Counted from the first letter of the stretch, positions 24,151-36,221 are shown. The stretch is DNA of 64,000 nt from Homarus americanus (GCF_018991925.1 NW_024729477.1:306001-370000); one strand, 5' to 3'. The notes: generated by a model not told the origin, from the sequence alone. Numbers and translations are program-made.

Positions 24151-24413
24151 GAGGGGTGGGGGGTAGAGAGGAGGGGGGTGCCTCTGGTGTACACATTACA
24201 CTGAATTTGTGTAAGTGTGACCTTGTTTTTGAGTAGGAATATCCACATTTTTTTTTCCATTTTCATCCTCTGTTGTACAAGTTTTATCGGAAACAAATGA
24301 ACATATCCCCTAGCTGTAGCGCCATCACTATCTGTAATAAGCACTTCGTAACAGACTCGAAAGATGGACACTAATACCGCACATGATCTAACCTTCATTA
24401 GTTTTGGGAGGCT

Positions 24414-24560
24414 ACAGGTCAATTGGAGAGGTCAAAGGTCACGGGATATCTCCAGAATGGTTAGATAGATATTGACCATAATTATCTGACGGATATAATT
24501 ACTTTTTGTGGTTCATAGGTCAGCTGGAAGGGTCATAGGTCATGGATGCCGGAAAATACC
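24414..24560 (+). repeat. Two diverged 101-bp-spaced modules with nuclear-receptor half-sites
   Basis: AGGTCA at 24416 plus AGGTCAAAGGTCA at 24429-24441 recur as AGGTCA at 24517 plus GGGTCATAGGTCA at 24530-24542, both offsets exactly 101 bases, with flanking GG and CGG/TGG also shared. The 13-mers are DR1 elements (RXR/USP, HNF4, COUP-type). Either an ancient tandem duplication or two units of a dispersed repeat; regulatory function is not shown. Confidence 0.5.
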
Positions 24561-24650
24561 TGTGTATAAAATATCTCGAGGCTGGATGGTTAGGAAGTGA
24601 TCATCCTCATCCCTCATGCTTCAAGACTCTAACCACCTATCACTGTAATA

Positions 24651-24690
24651 ACCAAACCTAACCTAACCAAAACGAAACCTAACCTAACCC
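24651..24690 (-). repeat. Degenerate CCTAA array
   Basis: CCTAACCTAACC with CAAAACGAAA interruptions. Confidence 0.75.
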
Positions 24691-25363
24691 CCCACCAAAA
24701 AGTGTTAGGGTAGTTAATCTATAAGTAAAATAAGCTCGGAGGGGGGGGGTTAATCTTCAGGTGGTCTTGTCATTATATATCGAAGTATGAGATAAGGAGA
24801 AGACGTACGGAGTGTGATGTAAATAAACCAAGTGATTCAGGACTAGTGGACGACACAGTGGAATGTGGATATGGTGATGTGTGAAGTGGACTGCTTAGTG
24901 ATGTTTAGTACCTCTTGAGGGTGTTGAGGGGAGGGGTAGATGGGGGGTGGGGAGGGGTGGGTTGAGGGAGAGGTGATTGTAGATGATAGGGGAAGGGGTG
25001 AGAGGTGCGGGGAATGGGTGATTGTAGAGGGTGAGAGGTGAGGGGAAAGGGGGAGTGTAGAGGGGAAGGGGGAGGCGTTCTATCCTACAACTATCTCCTA
25101 TCCCCTTCTCTCCTATCCCCTTTCCCACCCCCCTATCAATAAAATAAAGAGGGGGGGGGGGAGGGAATAGTAGGGAGGAAAGGTGAAGTACTGTTATGTT
25201 GTCTAGTCTTTATGTCTCTTCACGCTGTATAGTCTCCCCGCTGTCTAGGCTGGAGTAGGTAGCATTCTGTTCCGTTTTTCTGTCGTAACAAAATTGGTTA
25301 TTGTCATTATGTATTTCTGAAGTGTTTTATTTTACATCCAAATTAATAATACTAATAATAATA

Positions 25364-25371
25364 ATCATCAC

Positions 25372-25404
<33 letters not shown>

Positions 25405-25405
25405 T
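25364..25405 (+). repeat. (ATC)n microsatellite
   Basis: About 13 units. Confidence 0.95.
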
Positions 25406-25802
25406 GACCTAGAGAAACCTTCATCATTCTTTCCTGACCTTATAACATTCACTGATCCCCCCTCCCCCTCCTCCTCCCCCCTCCCATAACCTGTGTACCC
25501 TCTGTTTCTCTCTCACCTTCTCTCACCTTCTCTCAGTCTCTCTCACTTCCCCTCAGTCTCTCTCACTTCCCCTCAGTCTCTCTCACTTCCCCTCAGTCTT
25601 TCTCACTTCCCCTCTCTTCCCTCCACCTCCCCTCAGCACCTACAGGAATGCGCCGCCGCGTGGTGTAGGTGGGAGGGGAGAGTAAAAAAAAGAGCCCGAG
25701 AGACTGGCTAAACACACACACACACACACACACACTGCCTGGCTGGTGAGGTCAATGGTGAGGGTCGACTCGTAAGGCCTGATGCTGGCAGTGTGGGAAC
25801 CT

Positions 25803-25833
<31 letters not shown>

Positions 25834-26267
25834 ACAGCAACAACAACAATATTAACAACAACAATAATAATAATAATAATAATAATAATACCAAAAAACA
25901 AAAAAAAATCAATAACAAAAACACTAAAAAATCAAAAACAAAAACAATAACACAATATAAAACATAAAAAAATAAGTATAATAAAAAAATCGAACAAAAA
26001 CTTAACTAAAACAACAAAAACAATAACGAAAACTAACAAAAACAATAAAGACAATAACAATAATTAATATTACAATAACCTATAAGATAAAGAGCTTCAC
26101 GTTTATACAAATTGCACACCTGCTAATAAGGAGACAGGTAGACAGACAGGTGAGGAACGGAGCTTCACTATCAGGCTTCATCGTTCACAGCTCGTCACCA
26201 ACACCTTACTGTTAACGAGTTTTAATTAGCTCACATTGTCGGTGGTCCTATTGCTTACTCGCTGTCT

Positions 26268-26480
26268 ACTCCTTACTCCCTGTCTACTCCCTACTCCCTG
26301 TCTACTCCCTACTCCCTGTCTCTACTCCTTACCCCCCCGTCTCAACTCCTAACTCCCTGTCTACTCCTTACTCCCTTTCTACTCCCTACTCCCTGTCTAC
26401 TCCCTGTCTACTCCCTGTCTACTCCCTACTCCCTGTCTACTCCTTACCCCGTCTTTACTCCTTACTCCCTGTCTCTACTC
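26268..26480 (+). repeat. Pyrimidine-rich CTACTCCCTGT-type minisatellite
   Basis: Units of about 9-18 bases built from CTACTCCCT and CTGTCTACTCC with small indels. Confidence 0.8.
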
Positions 26481-26930
26481 CTTCACCTCTCCCTCTGTGT
26501 TGGTCGTTCCTTTTCACCGACCTGTTATTCATTATTTATAACTATTCACTGTTGATGTATTGCTGTTAATGCCTCCCTGATTATTTCATTATATCTGATG
26601 TATTTTTTTTATTGTTACTTCATTGTAATAGTAAATTTATCAGGTTTTTTCCGTCATTATCTTTTATTATTCATTATTATTCTGATTATTTCTCTATCTT
26701 TTCCACATCATTTTCAATTTTCTTTACATTATTATTTATCATTTGTTAAATTTATCAGTTTTTCCTTATTATCTTTTATCATTCATTATTTTTACTAACA
26801 TTATCACACTATCGTTTTCACATTAGTTTCAATATTTTCTTTACGTTATAATTTATCATTTTGTTATATTTATCGTTTTGTTATTATCGTCTTTATATTT
26901 CTCTGATGCTCTTGTTATAATTAATGTATC

Positions 26931-26980
26931 GGTTAGGTTAGGTTTGGTTTGGTTAGGTTAGGTTAGGTTAGGTTAGGTTG
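26931..26980 (+). repeat. Interstitial telomere-type (TTAGG)n
   Basis: Nine units, two as TTTGG. Confidence 0.9.
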
Positions 26981-27240
26981 GAAGTTGGATGGGTTAGGGT
27001 TGGAGTTGGGTTTGGGTTTTGGTTGGAAGGTTGGAGCCTCGTTCTTCCCTGCAGGAATCTGGCGATGAAAGGTGCCCCTATGGGTCCGCTTCTCTGATCT
27101 GCTTTGGCCTGGGTATAAGAGAACGCCCTAACTATAGAGGGCTGGTAGGGGTGAAGGAGAAAACGAGGAGAAAAATGGGATGGTTAAAGAAGGGAGAAAA
27201 CAGTAATAGGAGAGAAATAAGGTGTGTGCCGTGGCGTAAT

Positions 27241-27352
<112 letters not shown>

Positions 27353-27734
27353 GTACAGGGAGGAGGGGAGGGGTAAAGAGGCAGTGATGTAGGGTTCTTC
27401 TCACACAGGTAGGTAGCTCTCTCCTGACAGTGCTCACACCCTTGTAGACACTGTGTGGGTGAGGGGGCGGTCAGAGGTCACGTCAGGAGAGGTCTGGAGG
27501 TATATGAGGAGTTAGGATCTCTGTACAACTAGTGGGTAGCTACCTCCTCCCTTCCCCCCATCATCCTTCCCCCTCCCTCTCCCCCTCCTCCCTCTCCCCC
27601 CCCCCTCGCTCCATGTTAAGGGGGTGAGGCTGTGGTTGATGGAGGGCGTGGAGGTGGCAGGGAGTACCATAGAGAAGGGGCGTGTGACTGAGGTGATGGG
27701 GGAGGGGAGATGTTGCAGTAGAGAAGAGGAGGTG

Positions 27735-27895
27735 TGGCTGTGAAGGTGATGTGTGGCTGTGAAGGTGATGGTGTGGGTTGTGAAGGTGAAAGTGTGGTTG
27801 TGAAGGTGATGGTGTGGCTGTGAAGGTGATGGTGTGGGTTGTGAAGGTGAAAGTGTGGTTGTGAAGGTGATGGTGTGGCTGTGAAGGTGATGGCG
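27735..27895 (+). repeat. 20-bp GTGAAGGTGATGGTGTGG minisatellite with about 60-bp higher order
   Basis: Units GTGTGGCTGTGAAGGTGATG alternate with a GTGGGTT variant; a block of three units is repeated. Confidence 0.8.
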
Positions 27896-29904
27896 TGGCC
27901 TAGGTGATGATTTTGTGTATATATTGTGTGTATATATATATATGGGAGTGGGTGTGGCTGAAGGTGAAGATGTGACAGATCATGTAGGTGTGGCTGGAGA
28001 TAGTGTAGGTGTGGCTGAATACGTGGCGGTGGCTGAAAGGGATATAGGTATGGTTCTCACGGTGATGTTGAATATGTGGTCGAGCTAATTAGCTGATGGT
28101 GGTGGTGGTGGTGGTGGTGAAGGTGATGCTGTTAGTGTTTTTGTTGGTGGTGGTGATGAATGAAGGAGGAACGAGGCAGATGAAAAATAAAAGGTAGAAG
28201 CATATAAAAACAAATAGCGAAAATATACGAAAGGAACACAAGAGGAAAAAAGGGAGGGAAGAAGAAGGAGTAGGAAGCGGATACGATAATTAGTGAGATC
28301 AAGAGAAGGAAGGTTGGAAGAGACGAGATAAGGAGAGAAGTAAAAGAGAAGAGAAGGAAATAGGGAGAATAACACAGCAAGTAAGGAGAATACAAATGAG
28401 GAATAACACAAGGAAGTAAGGAGAACAGGAGGAAAAAAAGAAGGTAGGAGACAGGAGAAAGTAAGGAGGGTAGGAGGAAGGAGGGAGAATAAGAGCAAGA
28501 AAGAAGGAGGGAGAACACAAGGAGGAAGAAGGAAGTAAGGAAGACAAAAGGTAGAGGGAGGGAAGTGAGTTGGTCCCTTCTTGGTGCTACTTTTTCTTCG
28601 CGTTAATTGAGGCAACAGAAGCAGGAGAACTCATAGAGGCTACTGGTGAGGGAGGGAGAGGGGAGGGAGAAGGTGGAGAAGTAGGGGAGGGGGGAGGGAG
28701 GAGAAGTAGGTGGAAGGGAGAGGGAGGTGGAAGGGAGGGAGAAGGAGGAGAATTAGGTGGAGAAAGAGTAGGTGGAGGAGAAGAGAAAGGGCTAGAAAGG
28801 GTTAAACTCAATTTATACCTGTTGACCTCACCTTGACCTCCATCATCACCTGTAGTACTTACTGCGTTGAGAAATTTATTGATGGCTTTATAACAGTAAC
28901 CTATGTACAGTCACGTTAGAGTTTTGACGCGTGTGGAGTGTTCAGTTTAATATGATCGTGCGTGTACACTATTTTCCCGTGGGGCGATTACCCTGAACAC
29001 TTCATTGACTCGAGGATAAGAATTCAGGATTATCAATGGTACCTACGGTTTTTTTTTTTCTTTTTTATTTTTTTTTTTGGGGGTTTTCGTTTTTGTTTTT
29101 CATTTTGTGTTTTATTTTGTTTTTCGTCTGTGAGAATGTGTCTTAGTATCTCAGATAAGGTATAGGAATTAAAGTGAAGTAGAAATAATACTGAGATTAT
29201 TACCTAAGTGCAATCGTATTGACGTCATACTCTTCACATCAAAACATACATAATGCTCACTAGTCACTATCCCGTTTCAGTCTGATATCCTGTTATTGGT
29301 GTAAAGAGATGTCGTATATAAGATAACCCGTATGAATGTGAAGGATAATAGGGATATAATGAATGTATAAAGGAAGAGGGAAAACTGATAAAAGAGAATA
29401 AGGAAAGTAGATTACTATCTTATGGTGAACAATAGACTCAATGAAGAAAATTAAATTACAATACACTGGGTAATAGTATAGATGTGATACGATGAATGAG
29501 AAGAAAATGAATAACAAAATAAATTACTCTGTAGGAAATGAAAAAAAAAATCGTAAATACCAGGATATCAAAAAACTAGAAGACTAAAAAATGAGGGAAT
29601 GGACTACGAAGGGGAGGAAAAGGAGATGACAAGCGTTGACAGGGTAAAAAAAAATATAGCGAGTGGAGAGAAGTGGTGAAAGAATGTGGTGTGGAAGAGT
29701 GTCAGTGACAGGTTGTGTTGTAGGCATGTTATACACCCACTGCCTCAATGGAGTCGTCTTTCCATGCCAGGAGACTTCGGGAACTGCTACTACTATTACT
29801 ACTACTACTATTATTATTATTATTACTACTGGAAATTTAACCAAGCATCGCCGACATAGCCACCAGATGCTTATTTCCGGTAGAGTCCTTTAGTATATCA
29901 ATAA

Positions 29905-29995
29905 CATATGGTGTACCCAGACGGTCACCCATCCAAGTACGAACCAGACACAGCGTTGGTGAACTTCGGTGATGAGACGAGAATCGGTAATTTCA
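29905..29995 (-). ncRNA. 5S rRNA-derived sequence (pseudogene or 5S-type SINE head)
   Basis: The minus strand reads ATTCTCGTCTCATCACCGAA, then AAGTTCACCAACG, then GTACTTGGATGGGTGACCGT and CTGGGTACACC. These match, in order, the conserved internal region of eukaryotic 5S rRNA, including the pol III internal control region. The first 20-25 bases of 5S rRNA are not matched, and the 3' terminal stem is lost beyond GTACACC, so the 5' and 3' ends cannot pair. It is therefore not a functional 5S gene but a pseudogene or a SINE3-type element. It lies about 900 bases upstream of the agrin-like gene. Confidence 0.75.
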
Positions 29996-29999
29996 ACTC

Positions 30000-30782
30000 T
30001 TGTATCCAGCTGATATAGGACGCGGATTACTGTAATAACGAATACAGTAATTAATTTGTATTGAAATGATAAGATAAAAAAAAAAACACGTAGAATAGAT
30101 TTAAAGATTTGTTGAGAAGGAGAAATTTTCCGTGGTCTAACAAGGTAACTAATGAAGCAGGTTAAGTAAAAGACAAGGACCCAGAGACAGACCTAGAAGA
30201 AGATTATATTTGTTACCGGATTCAATTATTTGAATTTAAATAATCCGTTGGGACACGTCGTCGGGTTAGAGAGAAGACTGGAGAACTAGCAAGAGGGCGG
30301 GAAACTGTCGGTAATTGATTTGTCATGGTTTAGGGAGAAGAAACAGACTATAATTTGGTTCTATTAGTATTATATTATAATGAACGTATATTAACCTGAC
30401 AATAAACTAACTGACGAGCGAGCCATGATGGACGGTGAGGTTGACCCGCCCCCAAACACACGTCCGGTTATTATGAGTACACGTCGCACCAGACACAAGG
30501 ACTGATGATCGGTCGTTGACGATGAGTATGAGGGAACTTAAAAGTCGATTATGCGAGCCATCAGTCACAGAGATTCGAAGCAAAAGAGCGACAAAAGTGA
30601 AAAGGGTAAGGTACTATAGCGTGACGCACAGGACAAGAGGGATGCAGCGTGTTATTAAACTAATGGGAAATGTGTTAGGAGTTGAACTGGAAGGTAAAGG
30701 AAAGGATGGGAGGATAGAGTAAGGTATGGGAGACCGCAAGGAAGGTGCTGGGAGGGGTGAGGAAGGTACAGGACAGGAGGTA
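30000..30782. other. No gene recognised upstream of the promoter-like island
   Basis: Unique sequence, AT-rich to 30420 then balanced; could contain distal promoter elements, none identified. Confidence 0.5.
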
Positions 30783-31065
30783 GGTTGGGCGGGGCGGGGC
30801 GGGGCGGGGCGGGGAGGGTGCCTGGTCAGGGCCGGGGTCTCACCAGTCAGTCTGTGCGCCCCAGCCAGGCCGCACCGCACACTGCCGCACACACCCGCCG
30901 GCGCCACGCGCACCAGGCACTGCTCACCCAACACCACGAACTGTACGGCCACCGACACCTTCACCTGTATCTTCTTCGGTGTTCCTGTAACCCACAGTGT
31001 GTAGTGTTTACCGTTGGTGGTTAAAACTGATCTTCCGAGCCAGTGGTGCTCGAGTGCCCGGGACC
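30783..31065 (+). promoter_or_regulatory. GC-rich promoter-like island and probable 5' UTR upstream of the agrin-like exon
   Basis: A run of tandem GGGGC units (30787-30817) gives several overlapping GC-box (Sp1/KLF-type) sites and a strong G-quadruplex motif. It is followed by TCAGTC at 30847-30852, a match to the arthropod initiator TCAGTY, which would place transcription start near 30849 and leave a 5' UTR of about 215 bases. No TATA box or clear DPE is seen at the expected spacing. The GC and CpG content contrasts sharply with the AT-rich flanks. The role is inferred from position and composition. Confidence 0.35.
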
Positions 31066-31564
31066 ATGAGGTTGCCACTTCTGCTACTGGTGTTGACCTT
31101 GGCACTGCTTGTGGTGAGCGAGCCACAGCGGAGAGGAGGTCGCCTAGGGTCATCGTCATCACGAAGGCGTGTCACACGGCCTCCTGGGGGATCAGAGCGT
31201 GTTATGGCTGTGCAGGCGGCACGAGTCAGGGCAGAGAACGACCCTGACTACATCAAGTGTAACCAGAATAGTGTCCGGGAAGATGCATCGCTAGCGAGGC
31301 ACATCGTGACGGCCCGCGTGGAGCACGTGGGCGGCTCAGCCTCGCACCTGGAGATCAAGCGAGTGCTGAAGGGCGCCGCCCTACCTGGTCATGTCGTCAT
31401 CTCTACCTGCAGCAACACCTGCTGTGCTCTCAGCCGCCGGGACACGAGGATCTTCCTACTGGGGCAGCCTACGGTGGTGGAGGGTGAGGAGGTGTACCCG
31501 CAGGTGGCTCCACCCGTGACCATCACTCTCAAAACGCTGGGCCTCATCTGGGCTGCTGCTACAG
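31066..31564 (+). CDS. First coding exon of an agrin-like protein: signal peptide plus NtA-like domain (5' part of gene only)
   Basis: Seen: an ATG in a good context (ACC before ATG) opens 166 codons plus one base, ending at CAG|GTACGT, a plausible splice donor in phase 1; the reading frame stops soon after it. Residues 1-18 are a strongly hydrophobic Leu/Val signal peptide. Residues 19-60 form an Arg/Ser/Pro-rich linker. Residues about 61-166 look like a secreted OB-fold domain with Cys at 65, 115, 119 and 120. Known family: vertebrate agrin starts with a signal peptide and the laminin-binding NtA domain. The exon motifs LEIKRVLKG, DTRIF and VTITLKTL match the positions of YLKG, GDTRIFFV and RITLRNLE in NtA. 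Inference: an extracellular-matrix proteoglycan of the agrin type, with follistatin-like, SEA and laminin-G domains in later exons not seen here. An in-frame start 23 codons upstream (30997) is possible, but it would bury the signal peptide. Alternative: another TIMP/netrin-like OB-fold secreted protein. Confidence 0.72.
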
Positions 31565-31570
31565 GTACGT
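31562..31570 (+). other. Splice donor of the agrin-like exon (phase 1)
   Basis: CAG|GTACGT matches the donor consensus except at +4. The exon ends after the first base of a codon. Reading through gives a stop two codons later, which supports splicing here. Phase-1 boundaries are usual between modules of extracellular proteins. Confidence 0.6.
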
Positions 31571-31894
31571 AACCCTCGTGCACCTGGTCAAAGGGGCCGA
31601 CTCCCCCGCCACCACAGCCAGGCACTGTTGCCCTGACCCAGCTCTGTCTTGGCCATATCCGGTACTTAGGTGTAGTGTTACCTGCAGGTCTGTTAGTTCG
31701 AGCTCTTAGTACATATTATTTATGGCAGTACTGTACAACTGTGGGGGGGGTAGGAATCATGAATCTGAATATTTAGTAGTGGGTGGGGTGTGTAGTCGTC
31801 CAATTAGGGTTCGTGTTTTTGTGTTTCTTTTGACACATATTTAATTTATTAACCACGTCCCTCCAGCGCTCATTACTTTTTTTCTACCACAAAC

Positions 31895-32055
31895 CCACCA
31901 CCTCAACCCCCATCCCTCTCCACACCCCTTAACCCCCATCCCTCACCCCACAACCTCAACCCCATTCTCTCCACACCCCCCCAACCCCATCCTCACCCCA
32001 CACCCCTAACCCCCATCCCTCCACACCCTCAACCCCCATCCCTCACCCCCTGTTC
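31895..32055 (+). repeat. C-rich degenerate minisatellite in probable intron 1
   Basis: Repeats of CAACCCCCATCCCTC and CACCCCACA, about 330 bases after the splice donor. Confidence 0.75.
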
Positions 32056-32193
32056 TCGTCTACTTCAGCGCCCGTCAACGATGGGTGGCGCCCCATAGAA
32101 ATCTTATTACAACATTCACGAACCGAACTGCAAACAGACGAACCCAAGTGAAATATTAAAAATGGACGTTGCCGTAGAGTGAAGCAGGTACCG

Positions 32194-32463
<270 letters not shown>

Positions 32464-32881
32464 TACCAGTGGAGGGCTTAGGTCTATATCCCTGACCTTT
32501 TATTAAATATTCATAACTGTGACAGAGAGAGAGAGGGGGGGCAGGATGAGGGAGATTGAGGCAGCAGGTGAGGTCTTGTGTGGATAGAGAGAAGAAAGCT
32601 TATTACATGTCATGCTATGCTATGCTGTGCTGTACCCCTTCCATGCTTACCCCTAAGATACCATCTGGTAAAATCTCCTGAAGGTGCAGTAGTGATTATC
32701 CTCGGGTAAATATGGCACATAGGGGCATGACTACAGGAGGGTGAGCCAGGGAGCGTGTTGCCTGAGGTTCCTCGTGTGAGAATGCCCAGCAAGGCTACCC
32801 TATGCCCCGGGAACCACTCAACACGGGTTACAATGAGGTCTTATAACTCGTAACCTCTGCTAATTGATACTAATGTAGTGC

Positions 32882-33060
32882 TTTCCTCCTGCACCGTCTC
32901 ACACACCTTCCTCCCGCACCGTCTCACACACCTTCCTCCCGCACGGTCTCACACACCTTCCTCCCGCACCGTCTCACACACCTTCCTCCCGCACGGTCTC
33001 ACACACCTTCCTCCCGCACCGTCTCACACCTTCCTCCTGCACCTCACACACCTTCCTCCC
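32882..33060 (+). repeat. 25-bp minisatellite, about 7 copies, interleaved downstream with CA tracts
   Basis: Unit CTTCCTCCCGCACCGTCTCA plus CACAC. Further copies are scattered to 33350 between CA microsatellites, suggesting the CACAC end of the unit seeded CA expansion. The 177-codon open frame across it is a repeat artefact. Confidence 0.85.
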
Positions 33061-33100
33061 ACCTGTCTCACACACACACCTTCCTCCTGCACATCTCTCA

Positions 33101-33103
<3 letters not shown>

Positions 33104-33141
<38 letters not shown>

Positions 33142-33225
33142 TCCTCCTGCACTGTCTCACACACACACACACACACACACCTTCCTCCCGCACTGTCTCA
33201 CACACACACCTTCCCACAGTCTCCA

Positions 33226-33289
<64 letters not shown>
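33104..33289 (+). repeat. CA microsatellites within the 25-bp repeat zone
   Basis: (CA)n at 33104-33139, 33160-33180 and 33229-33289 separated by CTTCCTCC-type units. Confidence 0.9.
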
Positions 33290-34770
33290 CCCAGCCTGGC
33301 TCGTCTCACACACACCTTCCTCCCGCACGGTCTCACACACCTTCCTCACCCCCACACTGCCGCCAAGTTCCAGGTGTGTTGCTAGATGTTACCTGGTTCA
33401 CATCTGGGTAGTTTTAATCCAGGTAAATCCTGGTAATTGTTACTCTATGACCCGCATCAAGTACACGAATGATATAAGTTAACTATTTAAAGAAGAAAGT
33501 GGAGGAGACCAACACACACACACACACACACCGTGATTACACCTTTGCCAGTCAGAGTCAAATGCATAGAATAACCTTTCCGCTCAGATGGTTTGACCTG
33601 CCCTGGAAACTGGGGGTTATGTGGGACAAACCAAACCATACGTTAAGGTTAGGTCAACTAGGGTACGAGAGGGTAGTGATCCGGGGGAGCGGTATTGTAA
33701 GGTGTCACTCAGGCTGTTGGTGTAATTAATGTGTAATTCATGCTATTACATCAATATGTAATGAGTTCCGTGATGAAACAGATACTCTGGACGTGATAAA
33801 CAATGAGCAATTATGGAATATTTTAAGGCATGTCGCCAAATACTTGATTTAGTAATGATTTTGATTTTTTTTTGTAGATTAATTGGCACATACACGTAGG
33901 ATATTCCCTGCCCTTGTAACAAATATTCTCAAAGACTACATGACGTATCTCTGTTATGGAGGAAAACTGTGCCGTGTAACAATAGTAATCAGGGTAAAGG
34001 TGTTACCGAAGCAGTGTGGTCAGGCCAGCTGTGTGTGGAGCCCCTGTAGATGAGGACAATATTTGCTGGGTGACACAATCCCCACCTGGTCGCAACCTGA
34101 TCACCACAACACCCCTGCAGTACCCCTCTACCACTGCCGGCAACACAAACACCCATGAGCCGACAATGAGTGGAAACCTCACTCGTGGGTTTAGAGAAAT
34201 TGCAGAAAGTATTCGACTCTGTAGATATGTAAATTGTTATATAAATATCCACTCGTATGGCAAGTACAGTGAGAAAGGGAAACTGTGTGGCTCTTCCCTC
34301 TTTCATCTATAGTTTTCACACCTCCTCTACACTTCCATAGAGATATTACTTGCAGAAGAATATAAAAATGAAGGGGGTAGAAGAATGGAAGGTGGGTGGG
34401 TGGGTGGGGTGAAGAATGTTGCCAGGGTCAGTGTGGAGGAGAAGAGGTTGTGGGCGTGTAGGAGTGAGTGAAGACCGCAGATGTAAGATATCCTTTTGAC
34501 CTACGATTATTTGTTTTTGCCACTTTAAATGTCATGGGAAATTGACAACAGATTAAGAAAACCATTTTATATCACCATGTATTTTATTTATTTATTTTAT
34601 TTTATTTCTTAATTCTCTTCTTTGTGTATAATAGGTTAAAGGTTTTAACTGGATCAGAACCACGGGAGGATTCATTTCGTTGTTGTAAATTTCCTGCTAA
34701 TTAAATTCTTGCAGCCTGGCTAACTGAATTCATTGAAACGAGAGTCGCATTTAATATTTCATGAGGTAGT

Positions 34771-34773
<3 letters not shown>

Positions 34774-34830
<57 letters not shown>
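34774..34830 (+). repeat. (GA)n microsatellite
   Basis: About 28 units. Confidence 0.97.
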
Positions 34831-34832
<2 letters not shown>

Positions 34833-35287
34833 CACGTCAATCTACTTACTAAAATATCTCCATAAATGCCATAAGTATTTTTTAAAAGTTCACTTAAATG
34901 GAGATATACTACATTAAAAGTAATATAAGTGCCCTAACTAAATATATCAACCATATGAACGTAACAACAGATATATTGAATATTTAGAATGTTGCACTTA
35001 GTCAGAGGACACAATAGCCATGTTCTGTTATTGCATAGTTTATATAGCTAATTATTTTTTTAATTATCTTCTGTTTTGTTTTAGGTTATTATATTATTTA
35101 TTTATTCATGTTGTCTCTTGTATGTCATTTTTTTTTCCTTCTCATTTCTTTCTTCATAAATCAAAGGCCATGTATGGGTTATGTAAGGCAGTGTTTACTT
35201 GTAAGTAGTGAGGAGAACCTTGGCTTGTTGGGGAATCCTGGTGTGTTATAACAGCAAGCCACCATCTCCACAACCAACGCTGTCTGG

Positions 35288-35326
<39 letters not shown>

Positions 35327-35593
35327 GGTGTGTTGGTGGGTTTGTTTGCTGGTGGGTATGTGTGTGTGTGTGTGTGTGTGTGACTTATTGCTTGAAAGGA
35401 TAAAAATGTCACCCTGTTTTACACCCTCTGTCAGCTATACCGAAAGGCCATTATGTTATCTGTTCCCTGAGGGCGTAGATAGCTTCTTCTGTTCTGTGGT
35501 GAGTGTCATTTGTGAGGTTATCATCAAAGGACTTTTCACTCGAGAGACAAGTCCATCAGGTTAAAGTGTCTACCTTCCCTCCTTGGACCCATG

Positions 35594-35597
<4 letters not shown>

Positions 35598-35648
<51 letters not shown>
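35598..35648 (+). repeat. (CT)n microsatellite
   Basis: About 25 units. Confidence 0.97.
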
Positions 35649-35651
<3 letters not shown>

Positions 35652-35777
35652 ATCATCATTAACATTTTCTCCCGATTAAACTGAACTCATTTGTATATTA
35701 TCATACTTAAGTTATTTCCTGAACCAAGAATAATTTGTAAATTAAACTCTGTAGTCGTATGATTGGTCAGGTAAATT

Positions 35778-35955
35778 TACAGGTTAATAACTTAGCCTTT
35801 TGAGTACGATGATTTAGCCCTTAAGTATGATGATTTATTCCTTGATTACGATGACTCACGGGAATTAATTATAGTATTGAATGGGTCGAGACATCGTACT
35901 CAATAGATTTATTCATTGTACTCTAGAGGTTACATCATCGTACTCAGGAGGTTAT
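35778..35955 (+). repeat. Degenerate CCCTTTGAGTACGATGA-type repeat
   Basis: Several imperfect copies in both orientations (GAGTACGATGATTTAG, TCATCGTACTC). It shares its core with the repeat near 42.36 kb. Confidence 0.6.
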
Positions 35956-36221
35956 GTAAGGTCTCAGTCACTTACAGCAGGTACTTGTGTAGAGGTTAAG
36001 AGAGAGGGTTGTTTAACGTGTACTATACTTGAATTATAAACTGGTTGGATAAATACTGGTAGTCACGTGACGAGTGTGGACTCATGAGAAGGATTGTGGA
36101 ATATTGATTTTACCGGAGGAAGATCTGTGTGAATGTTAATATCTGTACAATACCTGACATACTAATGGAATTTTAGTGGGAATTTGTACAAGATTTTTGG
36201 TAAAGTATGATATTAATGAGG

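Noticed and set aside
28085..28615. 176-codon minus-strand frame rich in Leu, Ser, Phe and Pro
   Set aside because: Lies opposite a polypurine tract; other frames there are equally open and equally low-complexity.
30614..31162. 182-codon minus-strand frame opposite the promoter-like island and exon
   Set aside because: Pro/Ser/Arg-rich shadow of GC-rich DNA; the plus strand has a signal peptide, a domain match and a splice donor.
32878..33411. 177-codon His/Thr/Pro-rich frame
   Set aside because: Encoded by a 25-bp minisatellite and CA microsatellites.
34016..34312. 98-codon plus and 105-codon minus frames overlapping
   Set aside because: No recognisable domain, no codon preference between strands, and no convincing splice sites.
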